Below, one piece after another: positions 6,428 through 14,037 of a stretch of DNA of 20,730 nucleotides (position 1 is the stretch's first letter; each line of letters opens with the position of its first letter). Position numbers and translations under genes: made by a program. The notes beneath the pieces were generated by a model that saw only the letters and a list, made by a program, of their open reading frames with translations, had not been told where the DNA came from and did not search any database. Source of the DNA: Lachnospiraceae bacterium UBA4364 (lineage in GTDB: Bacteria > Bacillota > Clostridia > Lachnospirales > Lachnospiraceae); contig DGSK01000035.1 in NCBI GenBank assembly GCA_002393955.1, forward strand, positions 1 through 20,730, given 5' to 3'.

Positions 6428-8461
6428 TCAGCTTTTTGCACTCCGGCTCTCCAGATATATGAGCAGCACATTTACATCCGCCGGGCTGACACCGCTTATG
6501 CGGGATGCCTGACCCAGATTCTCCGGCTTGAATTCTTTAAGTTTCTGCCTTGCTTCAAGACGCAGGCTTGTGACCGCATCATAATCGATATCAGCCGGAA
6601 TACGCCTGGTCTCCATCTTCTTGAAGTGCTCCACCTGCTGTTTCTGGCGCTTTATATACCCCTCGTATTTTACCTCTATATTGATCTGGTCGGTCACTTC
6701 ATTAAAGAATTTATCCCTGCATTCTGAAGAAATAATGTCATAATGAGCTCTGCTTTCATAATCCCCGTCTCCTATGCTGTCAGTTTCTTCTGTTTCAGGA
6801 AATATATCAGCTTCAAATCTCCTGTATATTTCCTCACGTTCATTATCAAGTGCTGAAATCTTCTCATAATCAAGCTCCGGCCTGCATATAAGCTCCGCAA
6901 GCGATGTATTCTTTTTTACATCAGCCGAGCCTAAGGAGTTCAGCACATCACAGACGTTCCTTGACGCCCCCACATAAGTATCAAACATGCGCTGCTTTTC
7001 AGCTTCTATTATCATCCGTTTTTTTTCGGTATACTCATACTGTTCCCTGCTTATGAGACCGGATTCAAAACCGTATTTCCTGAGCCTTAAGTCAGCATTA
7101 TCCTGCCTGAGCAGCAGTCTGTACTCGGCCCTGGACGTCATCATACGGTATGGTTCCCTGTTTTCTTTTGTAACCAGGTCATCTATAAGGACTCCGATAT
7201 AGGCTTCGGAACGGTCCAGAATAAGAGGCTCCTTTTCTTCTATCATCCGCACCGCATTTATACCTGCTATAAGCCCCTGGGCAGCAGCTTCTTCATAACC
7301 GCTGCTTCCGTTGAACTGCCCTGCACAGAAGATTCCCTTTATTGATTTAAGCTCCAGCGAGAGCTTAAGCTGCCCGCACGCCAGGCAGTCATATTCAATG
7401 GCATAAGCGTTACGTACCATCCTGCAGTGCTCAAGACCGGGAACGGTCCTGTACATTTCCAGCTGCACATCTTCTGGCATGGACGAGCTCATACCTCCTA
7501 TATACATTTCATTAGTATGAAGCCCTTCAGGCTCTATGAAAACCTGATGTCTCTCCTTATCCGCAAATTTAACTACCTTATCCTCTATGGACGGACAGTA
7601 CCTTGGGCCTGTTCCCTCTATGATACCGGCATATATAGGAGAACGGTCCAGATTTGCCCGGATTATCTTATGGGTTTCTTCGTTGGTATATGTTAGATAA
7701 CAGTCTGCCTGTTTAATCTGTACTGATTCAGGATCCGTAGAAAATGAGAATGGCACAACGCGTTCATCCCCGTGCTGCGGCTCCATCTTGCTGTAATCAA
7801 GGCTGCGTCCATCCATCCTGGCAGGTGTCCCAGTCTTAAACCGTCTGAGGGCAATACCATGCTCAATAAGAGATGCTGAAAGTGAATTTGCAGGCTGCAA
7901 CCCGTTAGGTCCCGTATATATTATAGACTCTCCCGTCAGACATCTGGCCTTAAGATATGTACCACTGCAGATAATAAGCGCCTTGCACTCATAAAAAGCC
8001 CCTGTAGCAGTCCTTATGCCCTTTATGATGCTTATGCCGTCTTTATCTTCCGTTTCTATCTCACATACTTCTGCCTGCTTTATTACCAGATTATCCTGTT
8101 CCTCGAGAACATGACGCATAGCCCGTGTATATTCCTGCTTATCTGCCTGGGCTCTCAGAGAATGGACCGCAGGTCCTTTGGAGGCATTAAGCATTTTGGA
8201 CTGTATAAAGGTCTTATCGATATTTCGTCCCATCTCCCCTCCAAGGGCATCCAGCTCCCTTACGAGATGTCCTTTTGAAGATCCGCCCACATTAGGATTG
8301 CAGGGCATAAGGGCAATAGAATCCACGCTTACGGTAAATATCACTGTCGATAATCCGTTCCTGCTGCACGCAAGCGCTGCTTCGCACCCTGCATGTCCCG
8401 CACCTATCACGCAGACATCCACTTTCTCGTGTATTTTATTTTTCAATACCGTATTTTCCAT
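6428..8461 (-). CDS. mnmG: tRNA uridine-5-carboxymethylaminomethyl modification enzyme MnmG (GidA)
   Basis: MnmG is the FAD-binding partner of MnmE in making (carboxymethyl)aminomethyl-uridine at tRNA wobble position 34. Visible motifs are the FAD dinucleotide fold GAGHAG (20-25), PCNPNVGGSSKGHLVRE (53-69), the cysteine in PRYCPS (C289) matching a conserved functional cysteine, and GQFNGSSGYEEAAAQG (381-396). The C-terminal VKYEGYIKRQ (597-606) and SRISGVSPADVNVLLIYL (653-670) complete it. At 677 residues it is longer than the usual 620-630, mainly because of an acidic insert at about 545-590. The ribosome site is modest (TAGGA about 11 bases upstream). It lies 57 bases after the Lgt-like/GNAT fusion gene with no terminator between, so the three minus-strand genes may be cotranscribed. 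mnmE is not in the window. Confidence 0.96.
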   Translation of the reverse strand: MENTVLKNKIHEKVDVCVIGAGHAGCEAALACSRNGLSTVIFTVSVDSIALMPCNPNVGGSSKGHLVRELDALGGEMGRNIDKTFIQSKMLNASKGPAVHSLRAQADKQEYTRAMRHVLEEQDNLVIKQAEVCEIETEDKDGISIIKGIRTATGAFYECKALIICSGTYLKARCLTGESIIYTGPNGLQPANSLSASLIEHGIALRRFKTGTPARMDGRSLDYSKMEPQHGDERVVPFSFSTDPESVQIKQADCYLTYTNEETHKIIRANLDRSPIYAGIIEGTGPRYCPSIEDKVVKFADKERHQVFIEPEGLHTNEMYIGGMSSSMPEDVQLEMYRTVPGLEHCRMVRNAYAIEYDCLACGQLKLSLELKSIKGIFCAGQFNGSSGYEEAAAQGLIAGINAVRMIEEKEPLILDRSEAYIGVLIDDLVTKENREPYRMMTSRAEYRLLLRQDNADLRLRKYGFESGLISREQYEYTEKKRMIIEAEKQRMFDTYVGASRNVCDVLNSLGSADVKKNTSLAELICRPELDYEKISALDNEREEIYRRFEADIFPETEETDSIGDGDYESRAHYDIISSECRDKFFNEVTDQINIEVKYEGYIKRQKQQVEHFKKMETRRIPADIDYDAVTSLRLEARQKLKEFKPENLGQASRISGVSPADVNVLLIYLESRSAKS

Positions 8462-8518
8462 ACTTATGATTCCTAACCTTCTGTATCAGTATATCTTAAG
8501 ATTTTGTCTTTCTTCTGA

Positions 8519-10315
8519 TCATATATCTTTACTGCCTACTTTATACATTATGCGCAGCCGCTTGGCTTCATTCGCCTTAAAACCGAATTTATTATAAAAG
8601 GGTTCCTTATCCGGCAGTGCAGACAGTTCAACAGCTATCTTTGTACCCTCTACTCCGTATGTATTTACAAAGTTTAATATTTCTTCTATAAGCAGGCTTC
8701 CTATCTTCCTGCCCTGGTATTCAGGTCTTACTATCACATCCTTGATATAATAGCACATTCCCAGGTCTCCTATCACTCTTGCCATTGCAACCGGCACTTC
8801 CCCATCATATACGGAAACTCTGAAAAGCGAATGTTCCATGGCAAGCCTCGTCTGCTCCAGAGAGGGGGCTGATGTCCAGACGGAATTCCAAAGCTCCAGA
8901 AATTCCTCGGCAGTAAGCATATTATATCTGACAGAAAGCCCTGATTCCGTCTCATATCCATTGGCGGTCTCTTCCGCTGCAGAGCCTTCCGGCTCGATGT
9001 CTTCTATTCCGGAGCTTTCCGCTGCAGGGCCTTCCGGCTCGATGTCTTCCATTCCGGAGCTTTCCGTTCCGGATACTCCCTCCGAATTTATGGCGACTAC
9101 AGATATCGAGCTCGTTTCAGACTCATCTTCCACGGCGGTAATGCCGGTTTCAGCGCTATCGGCCGCTCCTGCAGACTGATTATATGAAGGTCCCACTTCA
9201 ACAGAACCGGTATCTGCCGTTTTGGATATAGCGGTCTCATTTTCAAGCTCTGCCATTGCAGAAGTGATGCCCTCAGCCAAAAGCTCCATACACTCTTTTT
9301 CCTGAGGAATGTCCTTCCTTATATCCACACAGTTGGTCAGATGCAGGATATAGCCGCACAGTGCCATCACGACACAGCATACGCTCATTATCACATAGCA
9401 CCTCACATACCAGTCCGTATGACGCTGAACCAGATATTCCATATATATTGCTCCGCCGAAACCGGCAATGAAGAAAACCCATATTATGGGATGATAGAAT
9501 CTGAAACCGTTTCCCTTTACGGAACGAATACTGTAAAAGATAACCACAGCCAGAAAGCACAGTGCGGAGCCTACCTGGATGATGCTTACAAATCCGTTGC
9601 TCCTGAAATAAGAAGAATCATAGCGCATGCTGTCACAGACTACTTCAAGAGCCGACAGCAACAGCATGAACAGTATAAAAGTGGCTCCCTTGTAGCTGCC
9701 GACAAGCTGATAGTCAGGATTGCGCCTGATATAAAAAACTGAAGTCAGTAAAAATATAATAAAGAGTCCTGCAAAAAGAACAAAGTACACCGCCAGCCTG
9801 TATGTACCGCTGTTTACATCCTCAGCAACAAAAAACGGCAGATATGTCTGACCGGAAAGAGGGAATACCATCTTGCTCCGGGCTGCAGTTCCGAACCTGT
9901 CTGAAAGATATATTATGCCCATTCCCAGCGCTAATCCCGGAGAAAATGCATCCAGCAGCCTTCTCGTTCCACCTGAGCCTATAAGCCTGCCACACAAGAC
10001 TGCCGTAAGCAGCGTTGCCAGAAGAATACCCGGCATATCATATGAACCATAGGAAAAATCACCTGCCCATAAAGAATAGAACGCATCTTCCGCACTCTTA
10101 TACAGTTCAGAATGACTGTACCAGTGGATAGCTCTTCCGAAAAGCACTGAGAAAAATACCATGTACGGAAGACATACAAACATCACATATCTTTTTCCCC
10201 CATGTGAAACATGCAGCGAATAGGAAACAGAAAGCCACACAAACACTGCACATATAACTATCAGTGTGCTCCATCTTATCTGTGTATTTCCTATGAAGAT
10301 TGCGACATTTTCCAT
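8519..10315 (-). CDS. Fusion of an Lgt-like polytopic membrane domain with a GNAT acetyltransferase
   Basis: The 598-residue product has two parts. Residues 1-330 are polytopic (about seven to nine predicted spans) and recall prolipoprotein diacylglyceryl transferase: FGRAIHWY (59-66), PGILLATLLTAVLCGR (95-110) and DAFSPGLALGMGIIYLSDRFG (122-142) align by eye with Lgt segments. However, the Lgt His-Gly-Gly and Gly-Asn-Phe signatures are missing, so Lgt activity is doubtful. Residues about 330-455 are an acidic low-complexity linker with two copies of a 15-residue repeat (418-447). Residues about 458-595 are a GNAT domain, with the acetyl-CoA loop VRPEYQGRKIGSLLIEEI (529-546) and FYNKFGFK (573-580). 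The start lies 18 bases after the upstream stop with no clear ribosome site, suggesting coupling. The GNAT call is firm; the membrane domain's activity and the acetyl acceptor are unknown. Confidence 0.8.
   Translation of the reverse strand: MENVAIFIGNTQIRWSTLIVICAVFVWLSVSYSLHVSHGGKRYVMFVCLPYMVFFSVLFGRAIHWYSHSELYKSAEDAFYSLWAGDFSYGSYDMPGILLATLLTAVLCGRLIGSGGTRRLLDAFSPGLALGMGIIYLSDRFGTAARSKMVFPLSGQTYLPFFVAEDVNSGTYRLAVYFVLFAGLFIIFLLTSVFYIRRNPDYQLVGSYKGATFILFMLLLSALEVVCDSMRYDSSYFRSNGFVSIIQVGSALCFLAVVIFYSIRSVKGNGFRFYHPIIWVFFIAGFGGAIYMEYLVQRHTDWYVRCYVIMSVCCVVMALCGYILHLTNCVDIRKDIPQEKECMELLAEGITSAMAELENETAISKTADTGSVEVGPSYNQSAGAADSAETGITAVEDESETSSISVVAINSEGVSGTESSGMEDIEPEGPAAESSGIEDIEPEGSAAEETANGYETESGLSVRYNMLTAEEFLELWNSVWTSAPSLEQTRLAMEHSLFRVSVYDGEVPVAMARVIGDLGMCYYIKDVIVRPEYQGRKIGSLLIEEILNFVNTYGVEGTKIAVELSALPDKEPFYNKFGFKANEAKRLRIMYKVGSKDI
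8972..9061 (-). repeat. Two tandem 45-bp repeats in the linker of the fusion gene
   Basis: Unit one (8972-9016) and unit two (9017-9061) differ at only a few bases and a partial third copy begins after 9061. Each encodes 15 residues: ESSGMEDIEPEGPAA and ESSGIEDIEPEGSAA. The length is a multiple of three, so copy-number change keeps the frame. The repeat lies between the membrane and acetyltransferase domains. Confidence 0.9.
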
Positions 10316-10333
10316 ATCTGCTTTAGCTGAAAT

Positions 10334-12106
10334 CTATTCTGCTTCCTCTGTCTCCGGCATGGCTGTCGAAAAATATATTATATCGCTGACCATTCTCTCG
10401 CTGGACCAGTCAACAGGATTTACGGGATACCCGTTCATCACGAGCTCAGCAGTCTGTCCGCCGTCCAGGGCATAAGCTTTCTGACATCCGAAATCATACA
10501 TATACTGGGCTATGCTTTCTATCCTGCCGCCATCCGGCGTTGCTTTTGTATGGTTGATATTCATCATAAAATAATGCAGCTCATCAATCTGTCCTATGGC
10601 TGACCTGGAATACCCCTCATGAACCTGTCCCAGTGCATAATAGCCGACATTCTGGATTTCCCCGTTATCCACCAGTACGGGGCCGAAGGAAACGGCAAAA
10701 AGGACATCGTTTGCTTCTATAAACTCGTTTACTTCGTCTGCATTTTTAAACTGTCCTGCCTTGGTAAAAAGCATCTCTCCGTCTGTGTTGAAATAACAGG
10801 TATCTGTAGTCCTAAGTTCTGCCCTGCACAGTTCCCGCTGATAGACACAGATACCATTTCCGCGGTACTTATAATAGTCTCCGTTAACTGCAAGTACAGC
10901 ATTAGCCTGACGAGCCAGTGCAGAGGCCGTCTGTTCCACTGGCGAACCGAATGTATCCATGGAAAGTTTCCTGCGAAGCTGTGAAGGATCCAGGATCTTT
11001 ACCTCCGCACAGGTACAATACTCGCCGTTTATGCGCTGCCTCCATGTGATAGCCAGTATTGTATCGTCACAGTAATAATTAATGTATGTTCCGTGCACGA
11101 TCTTTATCGAAGGACTCCATGACAGCTCCTGATCACCCAGGAGTTCCCAGGCAGTGTCAACAACAGCCTGCACTTCTTCCGGATCATCCGTCTTGCCGAA
11201 TAAAGCCTGATCAGGCGCCGGTCCCCAAAGCGCTTCTTCCGCAACAACGTAAGTCTTCGGAATATATATCACTTCACTCAGAGCATCACTCTTGGCATTT
11301 TCACAAAAAGTCCCTGTATTATCCGTGCCGCCGTTCAGCACATTCCTAAGCTCATCATCCATAACTATCTGCCATCTGCCCTCTGTATATTCCATTTCTA
11401 TCTGCAGCAGGTCAAAGCTGTAAAAATAACTCTTTCCCCCGCCTACAACCGATTTTACGGCACGTTCATACATAAGGTCAGTAATACCGTCCAGATAATT
11501 GTTTTTCTCGTCATATACTTCATCCTTAGGATGTGACTGCACATAGTCATCAAGATTAGCCATGGTCTTAGCCTTCACATCCATTCCTGTGGAAGGCATA
11601 TTGAAATATCTGACCTTCACATTCTGGCTTGCCCTCAGGCCTTTGACCAGAGGCTCTCCTATCATTTCATAGCTGTAGCCTGCCCGCAGTTTTTCGATAT
11701 AGCATTCTTCCAGATCATTTTCCGGTATCATTTCCACGCCATAAGCGGCCCTGGAATCCGTCAGTGCATGTGCCGCTTCGTAATCTTCCAGGCAGATATC
11801 CGTAAAGAATTCGTTCACAACCGCCTTTGGATCACCCTCAGGATGAAGGGATACAGTCCCGGCATACGGTGCTATGACAAAAAGATACACAGATGCGAAG
11901 GACACTATGATCCCTGAGGCAGCAGCAAAAAATCTTATTTTTTTCTTTATGGATAAACGCAAAACGATGATAAAAGAAAGCAGCGCCAATATTCCGAGCG
12001 CATAGACATACTGCCTGATCTCAGAAGGAATCAAGGCAAAAGTTCCCTGAATATTCAGCAGAGCCTCTGCCAGTATCAGCATTATTGCGGAATATAATCT
12101 TTCCAT
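10334..12106 (-). CDS. Membrane-anchored protein with C-terminal phosphodiester glycosidase (NAGPA/DUF2233) domain
   Basis: This encodes a 590-residue protein. Three hydrophobic segments occupy about residues 4-25, 33-50 and 59-80. A middle region (about 90-370) is extracytoplasmic by inference; its DPKAVVNEFFTDICLEDYEAA start resembles small ligand-binding folds. The C-terminal domain (about 380-580) matches the NAGPA phosphodiester glycosidase family: AVNGDYY (406-412), FGPVLVDNGEI (474-484), GYSRSAIGQ (498-506), YALDGGQTAELVMNGYPVNP (545-564) and the ER before MVSDIIYF. Family members remove sugars from phosphodiester-linked glycans such as GlcNAc-1-phosphodiester-mannose, and bacterial ones are tied to envelope or exopolysaccharide metabolism. 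The substrate here is not known. GGGG (ATAGGGG) precedes the start. The next gene begins 18 bases after this stop, so the two products probably work together. Confidence 0.82.
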   Translation of the reverse strand: MERLYSAIMLILAEALLNIQGTFALIPSEIRQYVYALGILALLSFIIVLRLSIKKKIRFFAAASGIIVSFASVYLFVIAPYAGTVSLHPEGDPKAVVNEFFTDICLEDYEAAHALTDSRAAYGVEMIPENDLEECYIEKLRAGYSYEMIGEPLVKGLRASQNVKVRYFNMPSTGMDVKAKTMANLDDYVQSHPKDEVYDEKNNYLDGITDLMYERAVKSVVGGGKSYFYSFDLLQIEMEYTEGRWQIVMDDELRNVLNGGTDNTGTFCENAKSDALSEVIYIPKTYVVAEEALWGPAPDQALFGKTDDPEEVQAVVDTAWELLGDQELSWSPSIKIVHGTYINYYCDDTILAITWRQRINGEYCTCAEVKILDPSQLRRKLSMDTFGSPVEQTASALARQANAVLAVNGDYYKYRGNGICVYQRELCRAELRTTDTCYFNTDGEMLFTKAGQFKNADEVNEFIEANDVLFAVSFGPVLVDNGEIQNVGYYALGQVHEGYSRSAIGQIDELHYFMMNINHTKATPDGGRIESIAQYMYDFGCQKAYALDGGQTAELVMNGYPVNPVDWSSERMVSDIIYFSTAMPETEEAE

Positions 12107-12186
12107 AAACCCCTATAGCAAATCACATCCCGGACTGCTTAAAAAACCCCGCCCGTAATTGATATTAAGAGAAACGCAACTTTGTT

Positions 12187-12215
12187 ATTTTATCATAATT
12201 GCATTTTATTTTCAC
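12187..12215 (-). promoter_or_regulatory. Candidate sigma-A promoter for the NAGPA / Lgt-GNAT / mnmG run
   Basis: On the minus strand GTGAAA (12215-12210) and TAAAAT (12192-12187) are separated by 17 bases and match four and five of six consensus bases. An alternative -35, TTGTAA (12222-12217), overlaps the plus-strand promoter of the divergent gene. The leader to the start at 12106 is about 75 bases and contains a G-rich stretch followed by six Ts, without a clear stem. Confidence 0.45.
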
Positions 12216-12244
12216 TTTACAAGCCATAAATTAATGACTAAAAT
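12216..12244 (+). promoter_or_regulatory. Sigma-A promoter for the DUF308-like gene
   Basis: TTTACA (12216-12221) and TAAAAT (12239-12244) are separated by exactly 17 bases, with five of six consensus matches in each box. The predicted transcription start is near 12251, giving a leader of about 75 bases that contains the hairpin at 12298. Confidence 0.75.
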
Positions 12245-12297
12245 AAATCTGTAAATCTTTTATACACGCAAAAGATGCTCAGAAGCACTTATGCGCA

Positions 12298-12321
12298 GCC
12301 GCAATGTGCGGCAGAAAGGGG
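12298..12321 (+). promoter_or_regulatory. Leader hairpin and ribosome-binding site of the DUF308-like gene
   Basis: GCCGCA (12298-12303) and TGCGGC (12307-12312) form a perfect six-pair stem with a three-base loop. AGAAAGGGG follows directly and precedes the ATG at 12326. The site decides the start at 12326 over the in-frame ATG at 12275. The layout matches the leaders at 4239 and 2132. Confidence 0.55.
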
Positions 12322-12325
12322 AAAA

Positions 12326-12865
12326 ATGAAATCAAAATTGACAATGTTGGCAAGTGCTGTCCTGCTGCTCATAGTGGGTGTAGCTATGATAATCTACCCC
12401 ACCGCATTCGTAACTGTAACGGTTAAGGTTGTCGGTTGCGTACTTGCAATAATCGGACTTGTGGGTATCATTACCACGGTGATAGCCAAAAACTTCGGAG
12501 TATCCGGCATAACAACCATCGTAGGTTCAGTAGTTTCCATGATCATTGGCGCAGTCATTTTCTTTAAGCCGGAGCTTCTGACCACATACACTCCTTACGT
12601 AATCGGCGGACTGATCAGTATCTATGGAATAATAAATCTGATACACTGTTTTGACATAAAGAAGAATACGGACAGGAACTGGGCTGTACCTCTTGCCCTG
12701 TCTGCAGTAACGATTCTTGCCGGAATCATCATAATTCTGTTCGTAGCTCTTTATACCGCTCTTGTCATGGATATACTGATCTGCATTGCCGGTATCATTG
12801 TTGTATACAGTGCCGGCGTAAGCATCTGGATCAACCTTATGAGAAAGACAAAGAAAGACGAATAA
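12326..12865 (+). CDS. DUF308/HdeD-like polytopic membrane protein
   Basis: The 179-residue protein consists almost entirely of hydrophobic segments, about six spans, with a basic C-terminus (MRKTKKDE). The pattern of a short span pair with Tyr-Pro or Lys-Pro-Glu at the turn (MIIYPTAF at 21-28; FFKPELL further on), followed by a Gly-rich span ending in GLVGI or GIINL, is typical of the HdeD/DUF308 family. In E. coli HdeD belongs to an acid-resistance island. In Clostridia the role is unknown, so no symbol is given. The gene is monocistronic, with its own promoter, a hairpin leader and a strong terminator. It is divergent from the NAGPA operon and shares a compact promoter region with it. Confidence 0.78.
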   Translation: MKSKLTMLASAVLLLIVGVAMIIYPTAFVTVTVKVVGCVLAIIGLVGIITTVIAKNFGVSGITTIVGSVVSMIIGAVIFFKPELLTTYTPYVIGGLISIYGIINLIHCFDIKKNTDRNWAVPLALSAVTILAGIIIILFVALYTALVMDILICIAGIIVVYSAGVSIWINLMRKTKKDE

Positions 12866-12886
12866 GGAATGATAAGATAGGATAAT

Positions 12887-12918
12887 AAAAGCTGCAGGCG
12901 ATCCGCCTGCAGCTTTTT
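12887..12918. terminator. Bidirectional intrinsic terminator
   Basis: AAAAGCTGCAGGCG (12887-12900) and CGCCTGCAGCTTTT (12904-12917) form a perfect 14-pair stem around the loop ATC. T-runs follow on both strands. It ends the DUF308-like gene (stop 12865) and the convergent DHH gene (stop 12943). Confidence 0.95.
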
Positions 12919-12942
12919 GATATATAATAATATTTTCTTCTT

Positions 12943-13869
12943 TTACCTTCCGTTCAGCTTCTCAATGATCTTAGGCAGTTCCTCGTCTACAATATCATTG
13001 TCCAGCTGGCAGGTACCGGCATTGGCATGACCGCCGCCACCGTAAGACAGGCACAGATCACCAATATTAACCTTTGAAGCCTTGTTGATAATGGACTTGC
13101 CTATCATAACAGCCGTATTCTGCCTTCGGAAGCCCCACGCCACATGGACGCTCATCTCTACTTCAGGCCACATAGCATAAACCATGAACCGGTTTCCTGT
13201 ATAGATGGGATCCTCTTCGCGGAGATCCACAACAGCTACCCTGTCATATATCTTGGTGACTTTCTTAAGCTGCGCCTTGAAAAGTTCCTGCTGTTCAAAG
13301 TACATATCCACTCTTTCCTTTACATCCGGAAGAGCCAGAACATCCTCGATGGAATGATCAACACAGTAATCAATAAGTTCCATCATAAGGTCATAATTTG
13401 ATATTCTGAAGGAATGGAATCTTCCAAGTCCTGTCCTTGCATCCATAAGGAAATTCATAAGAACCCAACCCTTAGGATCAAGTATTTCGTCACGGTTAAA
13501 GTCAGCACTGTCGCCTTTGTCAACTGCTTCCATTATCTCATCGGAAACCCTGACAAATTTTTCTTTGCCGCCATAATAATCATATACAACCCTGGCAGCA
13601 GACTTTGCATCACCATCGATAATAAATCTGCCTTCCCAGTTCTTGTCCTTACACCTCTCCAGCTCACTTTCGTGGTGGTCAAATGCTATGCCTACCCTGT
13701 CATCAAAAGGAAGGTTAGTGGTAATGTCGTTAGACGTGATGTCTATCTTGCCGTCCTGAACATCCTTGGGATGAACAAACTTGATCTCATCTATAAGATC
13801 GATCTCTTTCAAAAGCATCGCACAAACAAGTCCGTCAAAGTCGCTTCTTGTAACCAGTCTTTTTTTCAT
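12943..13869 (-). CDS. DHH/DHHA1-family phosphoesterase
   Basis: This is a 308-residue protein of the DHH superfamily, metal-dependent phosphoesterases that include RecJ, nanoRNases, cyclic-dinucleotide phosphodiesterases and exopolyphosphatases. The N-terminal metal site shows SDFDGLVCAMLL (residues 9-20; D10, D12), and the DHH motif is at 64-66 (AFDHHESE). A later KGDSADFN (about 118-125) supplies another acidic position. The C-terminal DHHA1 domain carries GGGGHANAG (277-285). The frame opens at 13899, but I chose the ATG at 13869 because GGAGAGG lies just before it and the protein then begins directly at the catalytic strand. It has its own promoter at 13959-13987. The substrate cannot be told from sequence. 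Confidence 0.88.
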   Translation of the reverse strand: MKKRLVTRSDFDGLVCAMLLKEIDLIDEIKFVHPKDVQDGKIDITSNDITTNLPFDDRVGIAFDHHESELERCKDKNWEGRFIIDGDAKSAARVVYDYYGGKEKFVRVSDEIMEAVDKGDSADFNRDEILDPKGWVLMNFLMDARTGLGRFHSFRISNYDLMMELIDYCVDHSIEDVLALPDVKERVDMYFEQQELFKAQLKKVTKIYDRVAVVDLREEDPIYTGNRFMVYAMWPEVEMSVHVAWGFRRQNTAVMIGKSIINKASKVNIGDLCLSYGGGGHANAGTCQLDNDIVDEELPKIIEKLNGR

Positions 13870-13958
13870 GCCCTCTCCGTTCCGGGTAGAACCCCTCATT
13901 TATTATATCTGCGCAACAGCGTAAAACACCACTGTATCTGCACATCAAAATCTTGTTT

Positions 13959-13987
13959 ATTTTAACATTATTTTTTTATTATATCAA
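13959..13987 (-). promoter_or_regulatory. Sigma-A promoter for the DHH phosphoesterase gene
   Basis: On the minus strand TTGATA (13987-13982) and TAAAAT (13964-13959) are separated by 17 bases, with five of six consensus matches in each box and an A/T-rich spacer. The predicted leader to the ATG at 13869 is about 80 bases. Confidence 0.75.
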
Positions 13988-14037
13988 GAATGTTATGTTA
14001 ACGTTCACAGCTTATTTACAAAAACACTCCCCCCGAA

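Noticed and set aside
8972..9061. CRISPR-like repeat
   Set aside because: The two 45-bp units are directly adjacent without spacers and lie in frame in a coding gene.
8519..10315. Annotating this gene as lgt
   Set aside because: The Lgt signature residues are not visible and a GNAT domain is fused, so a functional Lgt label would mislead.
12275..12325. In-frame extension of the DUF308-like gene from 12275
   Set aside because: The hairpin and AGAAAGGGG directly before 12326 mark that ATG as the start.
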